NCBI RefSeq assembly: GCF_001949145.1
Contig: NW_019091511.1
Span: 9,346-61,134 of the forward strand
Length of the DNA: 51,789 nt
DNA from: Acanthaster planci
Lineage: Eukaryota > Echinodermata > Asteroidea > Valvatida > Acanthasteridae
Direction of reading: 5' to 3'
Of this stretch, positions 10,830 through 25,800 are shown in pieces (the first letter of the stretch is position 1; each line of letters opens with the position of its first letter). Under the pieces are notes generated by a model. That model saw only the letters and a program-made list of their open reading frames with translations. It did no database searches and was not told the origin of the DNA. A program made the translations under genes and the position numbers.

Positions 10830-13800
10830 CTGGTGTACGTGGAGGACGATGAAAAATATTACCTGGGTGTATTTTAAGTTTCCGAGTGGTCCATGACAGA
10901 AATGATTGAATGTAAACTATCTTCGTCTAAATGTAATCTGTAAAAGTTTCGTTTCATTTAAGGTGCACTGAAATTAAAACTAACAAATTTTCTGGCCAGC
11001 ACAGCATCCAGTACAGTGTAAATGAAATTGTCCACAAAAAGTGAATGCTAGTTTGATGCTATGAGTAGCGAGCAGTTTACGATTAGTAAAGTAATGCTTC
11101 AAACCAACCATCTGAATTTTCATGATCCACATAAGCCACTTTTTCTTCTTCCAAAGGTGCAAAATTTTTTTAGCAGGTCAGGAAAATTTAAGTTTCGGCA
11201 AGACTGTCTTTCCTTCACACTTGAAACTGTAGCAAGACCTGCCGGCAATACTGTACATGTGGTTGGAGTGTTCGTAATATCGAAATAATGATGACTTACT
11301 GTCAAGATCTTTACCGTCACTTCCTTGAGAGCTGGGGAGAAAACCGAATCCAAAAGAATGCTCGTTAAGGAAGGATACTCTTCTGAGGGTCGCCTTTGAG
11401 CTTCTGTGCTTGCATAAACCATTTTTATATTCTCGATGCAACATAAGAATGTGTGAAAAACAAGACGTGGGTTTTTATGCATGAACATATTGAGGAAGTG
11501 AACTGGTAACAGTTTTTATCTATTTCTTCAGAATTCTTCCACAGGACCTGCTCATCAAGTCCAAAATGGATGCACTGTGCGTAAGATGTATTTTGCAATG
11601 CAAAAAGCAAGTTTTTACAGCTTAAGAGCCTTGAGCTAGACCAAGAGAGGGCGCAATTTTCCTGACAATGGAGGTCCCTTTGGTAGTAACTACACATCAC
11701 TGCTTCACACTACACAAGCACTGCAGTCACATCATTACTAACAAAATACACACTCCTGACCAACATGGCTCTTATCGACTGATGAGGGGGCACTTCTACT
11801 CAGGGTGGATAGAGAGAAAACTTGTAAAGGACGAGTCCTTTTGCCAGAAGAGCTAATTATGTTCCCCATGACACTGATACATACAACATACCTTGTTTGT
11901 TGGCGTTTGGAAGATCGTCCATGTGTATCCGATGGTGGCTTGCTGTAGAGAAGGTTGTCACATGATTGAGATCGGTTGTACACGTATGAAGTAAGCTCCT
12001 GAAGTCTGCCCTTCTTAGGTTGCTCATCACCACTTTCTATGTCACTGGAGTCAGCTAGCAACGTGACAGGTGTGCAGAAAGCAAAAATCAGTGACTTTTG
12101 GACATTTTTTTAATTTCATGCAGTGAATGCGCCAATTTACTAATTTCACATGGAATTTCAATGCAGAAGTTGCCTGTTAACCCTAACCTTCCCCAACCAC
12201 ACAGAATTAAACAGTAGTAAAGTGTTTAATTCTGTGCGGATAGGTCTGGTCGACCATAACAGCCGGCTTTTGCATTGGGTTTGGCGTACCTCAGAAAAAC
12301 AAAAAAAAAAGTCCAACAGCCTCTGTGCACAAACTCCCATAGGGGTGTTTAACTTTTGTGTGAATGGGGAAGGTTAGGGCCAGCAACCCTTGGGGGGTTA
12401 GGGTTAAGGGTGAAATTATATAAGTGCGTGTACTCATTGCTGGCCACAAGCAGTTGTGGGACAAGTCACAACCAGCTCTTCTGGAGTAGCTTGTGAGAAG
12501 GTCTTGTAAGTGACGGTTCAGTGATGGGGCTAACACTGCACAGTACTGGATTCAACAATCCGTTTGCCTTTTCCATTGGAGGGGGGCAGACCTTATTCAT
12601 GGACAAACTGCATGTGCATCAGGAGTCCATTCCAATTATTGAGATGAGAAATTTCCCCACAAAAGAACTGGCTGACTTACTGTCACTGTCTTCGTCGTCA
12701 ATTTCATAGGAGCTGAAAAATGAAGAGAAAAAAGATTGCAATCATTCATTATGCATTCATGATACTACATGTATTCATGTGATGCTAATCAAGAAGGAGC
12801 AGTATTTCTGGGATATGGACCTCCATCCAAGCAACAAGTACCAGGATTTCATTTGAAAAAAATGTGAATTTCTACTCAAATTTAAATAACCTTCACAGCA
12901 GACACCGACAGTTCTGTATATACGAGGTGTGAAATAATGTTTGACTTTGGGTTGAAAACTTTCTGGTTGAAAGCAGAATTTGCACTAAATTTATAGAATA
13001 GTGGAACTGTGGTCACCAGCCAAAAAAAATACCCTTTGGGGGCTGGAATGTTTTATTACATGAAATACAGAAAAGGAACAAAATGGGTTTTCCAGATCTT
13101 TTTTTAAACTTCCTCTGTCAAGGCAAATTAATGAGAAATGAATCTAGCAAACTGTAAGGAATTTTTCCATTTTGTGGGATGTACATCTGAGAACTGTGCA
13201 AGCAAAAACTCACTGATATTGCAAGCACAATGTGACACATGTTAAAATAAGCACTGTTGTTACACACTGATGGCTCCCATTAGAAAGAATCAACTGATTT
13301 GAACTGTAGGGGAACTGATTTTGTTAGCACTGATGTATTCATGTGTGCTATCAACTTAGGGTGCTGCTGTGCAGGTTGGTGCCCCATGCAGTGTCAACAG
13401 AATATGTACATGCGTCCAGAGCACATCCAGACATGGCCCACAGATACAGTGGTTATTTTTAGCTTGCACACACAGGTCAGGGGTTGGGTACGAAGGAAAG
13501 TTTTTGGGACTAAAAATAGTTTGTGGCGGTTCATGCAAGCGCAAAGAGTAGAGGCCGAAAACGTAAAAAGAAAAAGAAGAAGTTTTGGGAATGAAGGACA
13601 GGGTGTGTACGAGGAGCGCCGAGCATTTGGTTTTTTGGTGAATAAAACCAGGTGTTGTTTGTTCCCCATGGACTTGGGCCACTACAGAACCAAAAAAAAC
13701 TACAGTGCATATAGCCAACATACCACTTTCATGGAAAATACTGCCACCATTGAATTTACCATCAACATGTACATGTATATGTACCTACAAATTTTCATCC

Positions 13801-16800
13801 ATGCATACAGATACCGGTATTTTGATTCTGACTTCATATGACATGAATACAGTGACTGGCTGTAAGAATATAATGTTTTATTAAGGGAATAAATATGTGC
13901 TTGGCCGGTCTTAAACGTGCGTTTAAGACTGGCTGTACGTTTAAGACCGGCTCCGCAGAATGGACACGACTACTGCCCGAGCCGCAGGTGAGGGTATTAT
14001 CAACATTATCAATGGCATTATCAATGTTTAAGACCGGCCAAGCACACATTTATTCCCATTTATAAATACCTTTTTTTAGAGAGTCAAAAGAAGTCAACGT
14101 GTAATGGATTTCCTACGATTTTGTTCTAAAATTTCACGTTCATTTTACCGAACACCCCCGTCCATTTTGTGATATATTCAATTTTCTAACAGAATCCCCT
14201 TCAATGAACATGGCACGCAGCACCCAGACTCCTGACCAATCAGACCCAATTAAACTGTCTTGTATCCATGTGCCAGAGTGTGATTTATGCAGCGGGCATT
14301 ATCACATGTTCATACACGGTCACGTGATGCATTTCGACCAATAGGAATAAAAAAACTGTCCCAGGTATTTATGAATAATTATTCATCAATATGCCTTAAT
14401 TTTTCAATCACCACAAAAAATTAGGAGAGAAGGATGATTTAATAACCTACCCCTGGTCAAAGAGGGGGGGGGGAGAACATGGGTATATCCCAAATCTTCC
14501 CTGGCTTTATGCCCCTGGCAACACATACATTTTGCGGAAGTACTGTAACAGGATATGTCAGCAGGTACTACCTAGAGTGTGTAGGAAATGGCGTGCTTCT
14601 CTTATCACACGAGTACGAGTGGAATACTGCATATAACGTACTGCATCTGTATCACGTATACCACTAAGCCGAAGGGACACAGACGCACGACATTATTCCA
14701 CGCTCCACAAGCGAGAGCGTGACAACAAATTTAATTTCAACTAAACCTGATGTGCAGTAAAGACGCTTTTGGGGCCTATGTGGGCAAACTTTGCAGCTGT
14801 GCAATCTGTGCATTTTTTAGCGTAAATAGAACACAATGTGCAGATTTAGAATGGCGCGTAACGCCGAGTTTGATATGAGCCACGCAATACAGTTATACGT
14901 CACACTGTTTGTTGCCATGGATCAACCAATCAGAATGGAGTATTCAAGTTTGTTGAAGATAAATGTATTTGTATGGGAGTTTCTATCTGTTACAAAAATC
15001 ATGACTTACTCATTGAACAAGCTGAGCAGATGAGGCATCTTGACTGATCCTGGATGAACTTTCCTCGAGTCTCCAATCGTATCGGAATGATGACGCTGCA
15101 ACCATGGATACCCAGCTGTAGACTCGCCGTTTGCAGTGGTGCCCGGCGCGTAGGAGAAGAATTCCTGGGGGAAGGTGTTTTCGTTGTAAATCACTTTGTC
15201 GGTGATCTTGGCCTCCCGGGCTATGGCGTTTGCGCGACTTCGCGGCCGGGGAGCGAGGTCAGGGGAGGGTGACGGGGAATCTTCTTCCAAGTCTGGTGAG
15301 ATGGTGCCAGTGTACTCCATGGGTGCGTCCATCCTGCAGTTCTCCGTCAGTGGCTCAGTGTTCAAGTAGGTTTGTACCTGCATTGAAGACAAAACTTTTC
15401 TGAGAAAGTTGCAATTCAGAATTGCAGGAAGGGCAGTGTTAAAGAGCTCAGGAAAAATTATTTTCTTAGACACACTTTTTTGCAACTTCATACACGTTTC
15501 TTGTACATGCTGGAAAACTATTTGGCATCTAAACTACTTGGGTTAAACATGTAGAGGGGAAAACATTGAAAATTGCCCATCAAAACAATTAACCATATGC
15601 TGCCAGGGAACCTGGTTTCGGGTACCTTGGGTTTGTATGCATAACCGGGTGCCCGAAATCAGAAAAAAAAAAGGGCTGGGCCTTGTAACAAAAGACCGTA
15701 CTCAGAACAAAAGACCCACTGGGAATTATTGCCGTCATTTTTCAGCTTGCATTTATTGGAGGTAATCCGTCATTGTTTTGAAACGGTATATCACTGTTTC
15801 TCGGCATAGCGCCCCCGCGGATTAGCACCGTGGACAAAAGCTCTCCACCTCCCCACCGATTGGCGATACAGTACCACTGCCCGCTAAACCAGCTGCATTT
15901 GAAAAGACGCCACTGGCGTTAATTGGGAACAAAGGATATTTGGAAACACCTCACACTTTATAGTCCCACGCGCCTTTGGAGGTACATTGCAACTTCATTA
16001 ATTGTTTTCTTTTCAGTCTCATGGCCGGGGCTCCCCCTACTTTACGAAAACTGTTCCGTTGCTGTTGCTTCATCACCTCAGTACAGGATTCAGAATAAGA
16101 GAATCCATATGAACACCAACAAATGTTACCGTAAAAGTTCCCATGACATGTGAACGTGATTAAGGAATGTAAGGTATTGCATGAAGTAAACTAGCTTTTG
16201 TTCCCAAAACCTTTGGACAGGCTAATGACAATTTTGCAGAGGAACAGAGCAAAAATATAAAATAACACATGAGACTAAAGGTACATGTAATCAACACCCA
16301 TGGTTTACAGATTACAATGCAATGTTTGTGATCAATTTATTGTGTGGTGATTTTCCTCCTTGGGATCACTGCCTGAGTAGTGATCCATCGCCCGAGTAGT
16401 GATCCATCGCCCGAGTAGTGATCCATCGCCCGAGTAGTGATCCATCGCCTGAGTAGTGATCCATCGCCTGAGTAGTGATCCATCACCTGAGTAGAGGAGG
16501 AGGCTGGAAGTCCCACTGATGTTCCATCCTAAATTGGTAATGTTTCCTCTTGGTCCCAGCGAGATCACATGACACCAATGTATTCCAATATTTGATAACT
16601 GATTGAGAGTCCGAATGTTAGAATATTTAGTACAACCCTGGACTGCATGTGACTCAGAAAGTGACAAAACTATACAATTTACATGTAGACACATACATGA
16701 TTACTCATGCATGGGTATGGCGATATGTATGGTTCCCATCTGTTGCAAGGATGTGGCATGAACGTTTGGCATGTAAAAAAAAAACAACAGAAATTCCACC

Positions 16801-19800
16801 AACGATTAGATGAACTTTGACCTTTACCTGCAACTGGGCTCTTTACAACTAAAAATGGCCCCAATCTACAACAATTCAACCAAAGCCATGCAACGGACAA
16901 AAACTATCATACTCACTAACGAACATGACAATGGCATCTCTCCATTTCCAATTTTCCTTTTCTTCTCTAAGTTAAACTGAATGAGACAAGAAAAAACGCG
17001 GCTGCGCCCTTCAATTCTTCAGTTTTGACAAGAAACTGCATAACAACGTGAACGTGTTTTTCAAAGCGAATGGTCTTTCCCTCTCACAAAACATGATTTG
17101 TAATGCGATTTTGAAACGCGAATTTGTGACCGACAAGAGATGGAGACACTGACCTGTTGCGTTGTACCAATAGAGCACTGTGGACACAGATGAATGCCTT
17201 GCAGGTTTTGTAGCTGTGCATGTATCAACTCTTGCTGCTTGTGCAACTCAGCAAGATGGGCCTTAGCATCCATCTGTGCTTGATCTCTCTCGTCAATAGC
17301 CTTTGAAACCCCCCCCACAAAAAAAAGACAGACAACCACACAAACAGACAAACAAACACGTGAGTTACACTGTAATGCTCCTTAAGGGAAACAGTGGGAT
17401 GGGTGACCTGACTGGTGTTTCTGAATGGTGTTCGGCTGGATGCAAGTTCAAAGTCACCCAGTCAATTTCTTGGTTCATCTTTCTAGAAACAGTAATTGAC
17501 GTTTGAAATCCTTTTCGAGTTAAGTGAACCGAAAAGTGCACATTTTCAAATATTACAAACTGCCCAAGCTCTACCAAGCAAGTGAGGGCACAGTTGCTGT
17601 GACATACACGTAAGTCAGAGAAGACACTGGCCAGTTTACATGTTCAAATTTTGAACCCCAAATCCGCTCTTTGAAAACATTTCTGATGCAAGGTTCCATG
17701 ATGGCTTGTGGCCATACACTTACACAACAGTCCAAAGAAATGGAAATTTACTATAGCTCAGAATATAAAAAATTCAAGCAATTCTTTTGGTGTGCAAATT
17801 AATGGAACATTGAGGCTCAATGCTTCGGATGACATCACAGTTTTACTCAAACATATGCAAATATGCATAGCACAGAAACCAAAATATAGATTAAATTAGA
17901 AAAACAAATTTGAACTGAAAATATGGGTAACTGAAACACAAAGGTGCAAGCTAAAGGACAAAATTAAAACAACTGTATTACATTTTCCTTTAAATGTTTG
18001 AGTGACATAATTCTACAGCATTGCCCATCACAGCAGCAAGGTCTGCCCCGTATGACCTATGATTGACCTCAGCACTATTTGAACACACAGTTGAATTTGG
18101 GTGAACCCAGGGAAGTGACTCAAATATACTCACTGGTTGCTGGGTGACTCACCTTGTTCCGCTGCTGTTTCACCCTTATGAGTTCCTGCCAGGTGACATT
18201 ATACTGTGTCTTGAATAACTCGGTCATCTTGACAACACTGCTTTCCTTTTGTTTCAGTTCTTCATTTTCAGATTTACACTTTAACAACAACATATTAAAT
18301 AGAGGATTAATAATATCAAGGGAATGATTATGTGGTTGGTTGCAATAACACCTGATTAGGCGAATAAGCACCAATCCCGCTGCAAGCTGAAGGCATAAGA
18401 CATTATTGGTGTCCATGCTCTGGGTGAATAAGCACCAATAACGCTCCAAGCCGAAGGCATAAGACATTATTGGTGTCCATGCTCTGGGTGAATAAGCACC
18501 AATAACACTCCAAGCTGAAGGCATAAGACATTATTGTCCATGCTCCTGAACCAGTTTTGAATGAAGGTTTAAGACTGAAGCACATACTGTTTATACGCAC
18601 ATTCACTAATACCTTTAGAGTATCAAAGTCACAACAAGTTTAAATATTAAATTTCCAACTATTCTGTTCAATAGGCTTCAATTTTTATGAACACCCCTCG
18701 AGCTATGTTATTCTATGTTTCTCTTGAGAGTAGTCATAAACAATCTCCTGGACATCAGCGCATGGCACATACGGAGTGAGATGGAGAAAAGCCAGCAAGA
18801 CCAGCCATGTGATGAGTTCTTGAACAAAACAGGAACGGCTGAACTGTCTGTGGTATTGATGAATAATAATAAGAGGACTGGATTTTCTGACAAAATTCTC
18901 AACCTGCCGACATAATTAATCTGTAAGTCACAGCCGTAACAAGTCTGGATGCTACAAATTGATTCTGACATTTATGATCTGCCATTGAGACACGAGGTTC
19001 ATTAGAAATGGTAATGTTAGCCCAGCTGCTGCTTGCTGCCAGAGTGTGTCTCACATCAATCACAATCAGTCAACAAGTCAATGTGCAAGTCAATTTGGGG
19101 GAGTCAGGTTGGTGTAGTGGCTCTTTCCTCACCTTCCGCCTCTGTGACCCGGGTTCGAATCCACAGGCTAGCATGTGGATTGGGTTTTTAGTGCCTGCTT
19201 GATTTCTGTGGGTTTTCCTGGAATATTTATCCGGACTTTTCCTCCCACCACATTTCTTTATTGTCGCTTAAATTTAACTTCATCCAGTAATTGGCGCGGA
19301 ATAAACAGTTGGGTGGACATAAAAAAGATAAAAAGTCAGCTCCCAAAACTAGCAAGAACTAGAGATGAACCAAAACAAAAAATAAAGGAGTGTCACAGGT
19401 CATTTGAGTAGCTTATGAGTTGGCTTAGGACTAAGTGACCTGTGGTGACTCATGACTGAGTCATTTAATACAACTCAGTTGAAAGATAACTACATGAGAG
19501 TCCTCCTGATTGTAAAGCAAACATTTCAGTAATACCTTTTCAAGTTCTGTATCACGCCAGTGCAGTTCGTTCCTGGCCTGCAGCAGGCTGTCTGCCAATT
19601 CCTCGGACTTCTCTTTATAGTCTTGGAGTTCCTCCTCCAAGATGTTAATAGTCGCTTGAACATGTTCGTCTCGCCCAGAATCATTTGAAGACATGTTGAT
19701 AGATTTCCTAACATCCTACAAACCAGAAAAACACGGGAAACTTCTTTCAGCCTTTCAAATTAACTTTCTGGCCAAAACGAGACGTAACAATCTGCCCTTT

Positions 19801-22800
19801 AAGCACCTGATTATTATTCATAAATGCTCCATATTCAATATCGAACACTCCATTTTCAGAATCATCATTGTAAGAAAACATTCATCTTTATAAGTCTCTC
19901 TAAAACGACGCCGCTTCCTACTGATTGCCACATGCATCGGCATTTTTCATATCAAATTTTTGTGACGCACATCGGCTGCTCTTTACTTCAAAGACATTTG
20001 GATCAGCGATGCACGGAGAATGGAACATTTACACACTGCTCGCATATGCCTCGATGGCATTGATACACAGATGTAATTCACCCACAAAGATGGTGCCTCT
20101 TGAGAATAATCAATTATGACTTGTTACAGTTTGGCTTTTAAATTCCTCCTATAAGGACTGACTCCTTCAAATATTTACCTCGTAGATTGTGTTATACAAC
20201 ACCTGCATAAATCCCCGTCATTTGATTGGTGGACTGTTGATCACATGGCACTGAATTATTTGTACCAACACACAGCTTGCGTATGACGCCCGTGTGATGA
20301 GCACGCAGAGTGCAAAAAATTTAAATCAACGGTGTGTTAGAAACGAACATCAAACACATCTTTGGATTGATTGCAATTCAGCTTCTTGTGGTGCAAATTT
20401 CTCAATGGCAAAATGGCGAGTGATCAAGCTCCACCATTCACATTGCTATGAAATAATTATAAGAACTTTTCTTTTGAGCAATGCTGATACTGCCGCCACA
20501 AGGAAACAGATAAAATGCTGCCAAATAATTAAACAAGCTCGATATATCATGTCAAAAAATTAACAAATTCACAAACGGACAACTTCCAGGTTGAATCACA
20601 AAATTAATCCAGCTGTACTCAGAAAATCAGATGACGAGGATTTATATAAAACAGACCGTTTCATCTGTCTCATGCAATGACATTATATTCTTACCATCAC
20701 ACTCATAAACATTCATTATTTGTATACAATGAACTGATAATTACCAACCTGCCATGACTGGACAGAATGAATTTCAATAACACATGATCAATGTCCCACC
20801 AATCAGGTGTTGGACATTTGTGCGGGTGATGCAGTTGTATCTCTACTCACATGAATGCAAATGACTTACACACAAACCAATCAACCATCTCTTTATGTTT
20901 TTAAATGGACATTTCAGGCCAGTAGCCAATGGCAACCATCACCATGGCAACTGCAGTTTCATGTCAGTATGCCATATGTCTGACCAACGTTATTTTTAAG
21001 TGCCTATTTGTTTCACATAGGTCTTGATCAAAATATCACAATCAATGATTTGTCGTTGGTTCACTGACATCAGAACTAAATGGATGGAGCCAACCAGCTT
21101 TGGGATCACGGATCAAGATCAGGGACCAGATCTGTAAAAACAAGCAGGCTTTGCATACGGTGGAGCTCTCCAACTACATTTTCCCACACAACAGGACTTC
21201 CTCACAACAGTGTCACTGTAACCATTGCAATCGTATACTCCTCACGCCTTTGCCGACGGCATCATCCTAGGTTTAGATGGGCATGCACCATCTGGGTTAC
21301 TTGAGGCTCTTCAACGGGGCCATGAGGCCATAAAGCAACGGACCTTTCAAAATGAATGCGGAAATCCACAGACATCCGCACACTCATATTTCTGGCCTTT
21401 CTTTCACGGAACTTGCTTCGATTACCGATACATGTGACAATTTTTCCAGAACGATTCACAACGGTGTCAACTTTCCTGTGTACCATTCCACTAAGCTACT
21501 AGGTTTTTTGTACTGTATCGTGGGACACCTGTACTGTACATTCCCTGAGTAACCGGCTTGACAAGTAGATCACTTGGGTCAGCCCTGAGTAAGCAAGATG
21601 AGTTACGCGGGTGTTGCATTGAATGCAGTCGCACTTGCTTTGGTAAGCGCGGCGGAAGTAAAGGCGCATACATCTCACCTCGTTTCTCTTGGCTAGTTTG
21701 AGTTCTTCCTGCATGGTGGACATCCGCTGTAGCATCTCCTCTCGGTCCACCTTCAGCTGCTGTTTGTCCATGCAGGTCTTGTGCCATATCTGCCGACGGA
21801 CCTCTGCCTGATCCTCTGCTTGCTGCAGACGCCTCTGAAGCTCGTGGAAATCCTTCATTCTCTGTAATGTCGACAGGGGCACGTTAAATGTACTTTTAAC
21901 AAGTGTTACGCACCTTGATTAAAAAATCTCCTTACAAACTAAGTACAAAGAGGTAATTATTTTTTTTTAAATCTTGCCTTGCTAAAAACGTGCAGTTTTA
22001 CAAGTGTAATATATCTTGATAAGAAGTCCCCTTAAAAATTCAATGTACATGTGAACAGATTAGTTTTGCTAAAAAAATCTAGTTTTGCTAAAAACTGTCA
22101 ATTCAGCTGATGACAATTCCTGCGGGCCATTAAAAACATTGGTTAACTTGCCAGGCAGGCTAGTTTACAGAATGCCTAAGGGCGGCGCGGCCTGGATCTA
22201 ATGACAAATATTGTGAAACAAACCTCTCTCAGACTGGCCATGGCTTGGTCTCTTTCCTCCTTGTGTCGCAGTGAGTTTCCTAATATAGTTCTGATGTCAT
22301 CCTCTAGCACACTGACTTTATTTTCTGCCTACAGGATTCATTAGCATCAAAATAACTTGATAAGAAACTGCAATTATTTCGATGAATATCCCTGAATAGT
22401 GCATACATCATTTAACAAATTCACATGTCTCAAACAAGGCTTTTGATGTTTTTTCCAACTGATTTAACAAGCTTTCGGGCCCATTTACACGGATGAGCAA
22501 TAACAGAATTTCATGCTGCACAAAATATCAAACAACAAATTTTCTAGGGCAGAAAAATAAACAGTTGCACGTGTGAAGTATCAGATTTTTCAAAGGTACC
22601 ATGCTGAGACGGTACATTCTGGCCAATCATGACAATCCTGACGTATGACATCACAGATTGGATTATTGGTTGGAGCTTCCTCATTTTGCCTTTGATACTT
22701 CACACATGATGCCCTAAACTAATAATTTGCATATCAAGCAGGTTTCCATCTCTTGTGTATAAATTGTGCCGCATATCCGTTATCACTTTTCCGTATTAAC

Positions 22801-25800
22801 AACCCTATTTGTGTACACATGTAGGTGGCTTATTCCATGAAGTGATAAATCATTTAATGGGCAGAGTGTCAATCAAGATTGGGCACTGATTACGATGGAA
22901 GTAACAATTGTAGGTCAAAAACTGAATTAATAACCCTAGATAAAACATAAACCTGATAAAAAAAAAATAAAAAATCCTTGCACTCCAAAATATGCCCCAT
23001 ATCTTGTTATCCTTTTACACAGATATGAACGCAGCTTTAAGACATGGAAGCATTTGCTTTTTTCCGGATACTTTGCTGGATGTAGCATCGGCGATCCCTC
23101 ACTGTGACTGCTTTTGCAAATTGTGGTTGACACGTTTCACAGCAACTCTTCTAAGTTGTTAGGTGACAGACAAAGTCATGGACAGGACATTTTTCTGTGA
23201 TTTTATTTCATTCTTTGAACTAGTTTCCCTCTAAATACAAATAGCCCAAACATATGAATCAGGCAAGCCCTTCCTTCCTTGAATTTGAGAAATCTGCAGT
23301 AAAGTTTTAGCACTATTCGGAGAAATCTCTTGACACCCAAAGATTCCACACTTTTTCAAATTAACTCATCTCTGATATGAGCTTTGTGAATGAACAAAAT
23401 ATGGCATGATTCCACATGTAAATGGTGGTGTTTTGGGGCTACACACGCCGTGCAAACAATACACAGGCAGGCTTATATTGCCCGGTCATCTTGTCTAAAA
23501 TCAGTGACAGAATGGACAATATTGGCTGTTTTGCCTTCACTATATACTCGGTATTGTTCAAGGCCTTGTGAAATAATTCACAACCTTCCTCCGGTGGTAC
23601 TTGAATCCATGACCTTCAGCTTACTACTTCAGGCACAATGGTAAACAAAGCGACTGCTGAACACAAGAATATATGAACATTTTGGTCACTACAATAAGCA
23701 ACTTTACCCGTCTTTTTGCCTTCTTTAGCTTGTCGTACATCCCCGCCTTCTTTGTGGCAACCTCCAGAGCTTCGGTCAAACTCTGAATCTTCCGCTCTTG
23801 ATCAGTTCTCGCCTGATTGCAGAAATCCAGTTTCCGGTGAAGCTCCTCTGCCTCTTGCGTCAGATCCCCAATCACATCACCCACCTTATTTGGCACTAAA
23901 ACAAGATGATAAAAAGTTGGATAACTTCAAGAAGTCGGTGTTTCCAAGCTTTATCAAAACAGCCTTATTTGAACTAATTTTTACAACACCTTTCTTTACA
24001 GTTTAGAGCCGAAGTTTAATCATTTTGGTTTTGATTGTTGCTTTGACATTGTTTTAGGTGCTACTTTTAACATTAGGTTCAGTGAACAAGTAGGTGCAAT
24101 CAAGCCGTCTTCGCACAGATAATTCTGACTTTGTTTTCCATTCCACAACCCAGTTTGATAACAGTAGCTGCAGTACCGTACAAACCATGAGCTGTATACT
24201 GCCCCTGATGTGTTCCCTGCTTGCCTCTCACCTGCAGCACCTAACTCAAAACTGACGCTCCAATTTGTGATCGAGTATTTGTCACCCAACGAAATCAACA
24301 CCTTAAGGCGAGACAATAGAGTGTAGGCTAGTTATGGTCATCCCACATTTAAAAGAAAAGCACTGGGTTATTACACGAAGGCCTCCAATGTACATGTACA
24401 TGTCCTTGTCCTATATGTTTTATCCAGTTAGTTAGGAGAGCCCCTCGACAGAATCTTGTTTCTTTTGGGTAATCCTGCGGGAGCTGATTGGGCATTGTTA
24501 GGTTTCTGTGCAAGTGCATGATCCTTACATGTGTAACCAACGCTGCGTAATGTGCTGGTCGGATCGATGCTGGGTGCTTCAGGTAGGTGGCCAGTGAGTG
24601 ACTCATATGACTCCGGATACATCTCTCCAAGGACTTGCAAGAAGACACGGTAGCCATATTGGCCTTTTCTCTGAAGGTGGTCCAGAAAGGAACCTGGAGC
24701 AAAAAAAAAAAAAATTGACCAAAACTAGTTATGACAGAAATAAAATGATCTTAGCCGACTTTCACAGTGCTGCTCAGGACAACATTTCACATACACTGAC
24801 CATGCTAACAGAGGCTCTGCGTATTTCATGGAGACTGTAAGCAGTAAGCATGGCAAAAGCCATGCACGCTAATCACAGAGGAAAAATTTGCTTAACGTAT
24901 TGTGACAAAACAATGGAAATCTCCATGCGCACGAGCAACCACTAACACAACCACGACAACCAGGCCAAGCACCACCATGAAATAGTGCTTAGCAAGTTAG
25001 CAAATGTTTCTGCCACAGTAAGCACGCTTCTTTTGCTAATGCAGCTCCATGGAATTGGGCCCTTGTTGTATACACTGTGAAATCAGTGGTGAGGCTGAAC
25101 CCTTCTGAAAACCAAATCACTGTCCAGTTGGGGGGTTCAGGGTGAATGAGAGCTTAACTGTATGTTCATACATGTCATAAGAGATATAGGCCATGACAAA
25201 CCACCGACCATGACAAACCACCGACCCCATACAATCTCATACATGTCAAGGAGCAAGGTAGCTAATAGTAGTTACAGGGTCATAGCGCAGTGGTTTAATT
25301 TGCTTCTTGCGCGTTACAAATGTGTACCCGAAAGTCACATCCACCTGTTTGCCTGACAATGATATAGCATTATAGTGTTGCCTACAAAGAGTGAGCGTTT
25401 GCATTATACGTGTACATGTATGTCCAACTGGCCAGCATGACTCACTGTGAGTCACACTGTTAATTACGTAATTAGGCACTGTTGTTTCAATTTTACCCAA
25501 AGTTACGAGCATCTCTGACTATTTTACCTCTTTTGGTTTATTACCTTATCATTTTGCACTTCTTTAGATGATAATATTTGACAAAGTCGTAAAGGGCATA
25601 ACCGACGAGTAGCCATGCATCCAGCGGAGTCATTAGTGCAGTTGCTGCTGCTATTATGGAGGATTAAGGGTGCATGGGTATAAATCATAAGAATCGTATT
25701 AGAGGTATCGAGTATGCGCATAATAATTATTATAATATTTAATCGAACTTCCTGAATGCCTGAAGCAGCACATTCTAGGCCTCATTGGTCAAAAGAGTTG

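Noticed and set aside
13299-13841. 180-codon open frame on the plus strand
   Set aside because: Longest gap-free frame, but it lies in intron 11 of the CARD gene, has no recognisable domain or codon pattern, and ends in low-complexity Met-Tyr repeats from catgtacatgta DNA.
16372-18546. CRISPR-like arrays (19-bp and 64-bp repeats)
   Set aside because: Direct tandem repeats without unique spacers, in introns of an animal gene.
19100-19175. tRNA gene
   Set aside because: Pol III boxes are present, but no acceptor or anticodon stem pairing was found, and the sequence continues into a SINE body and A-rich tail.
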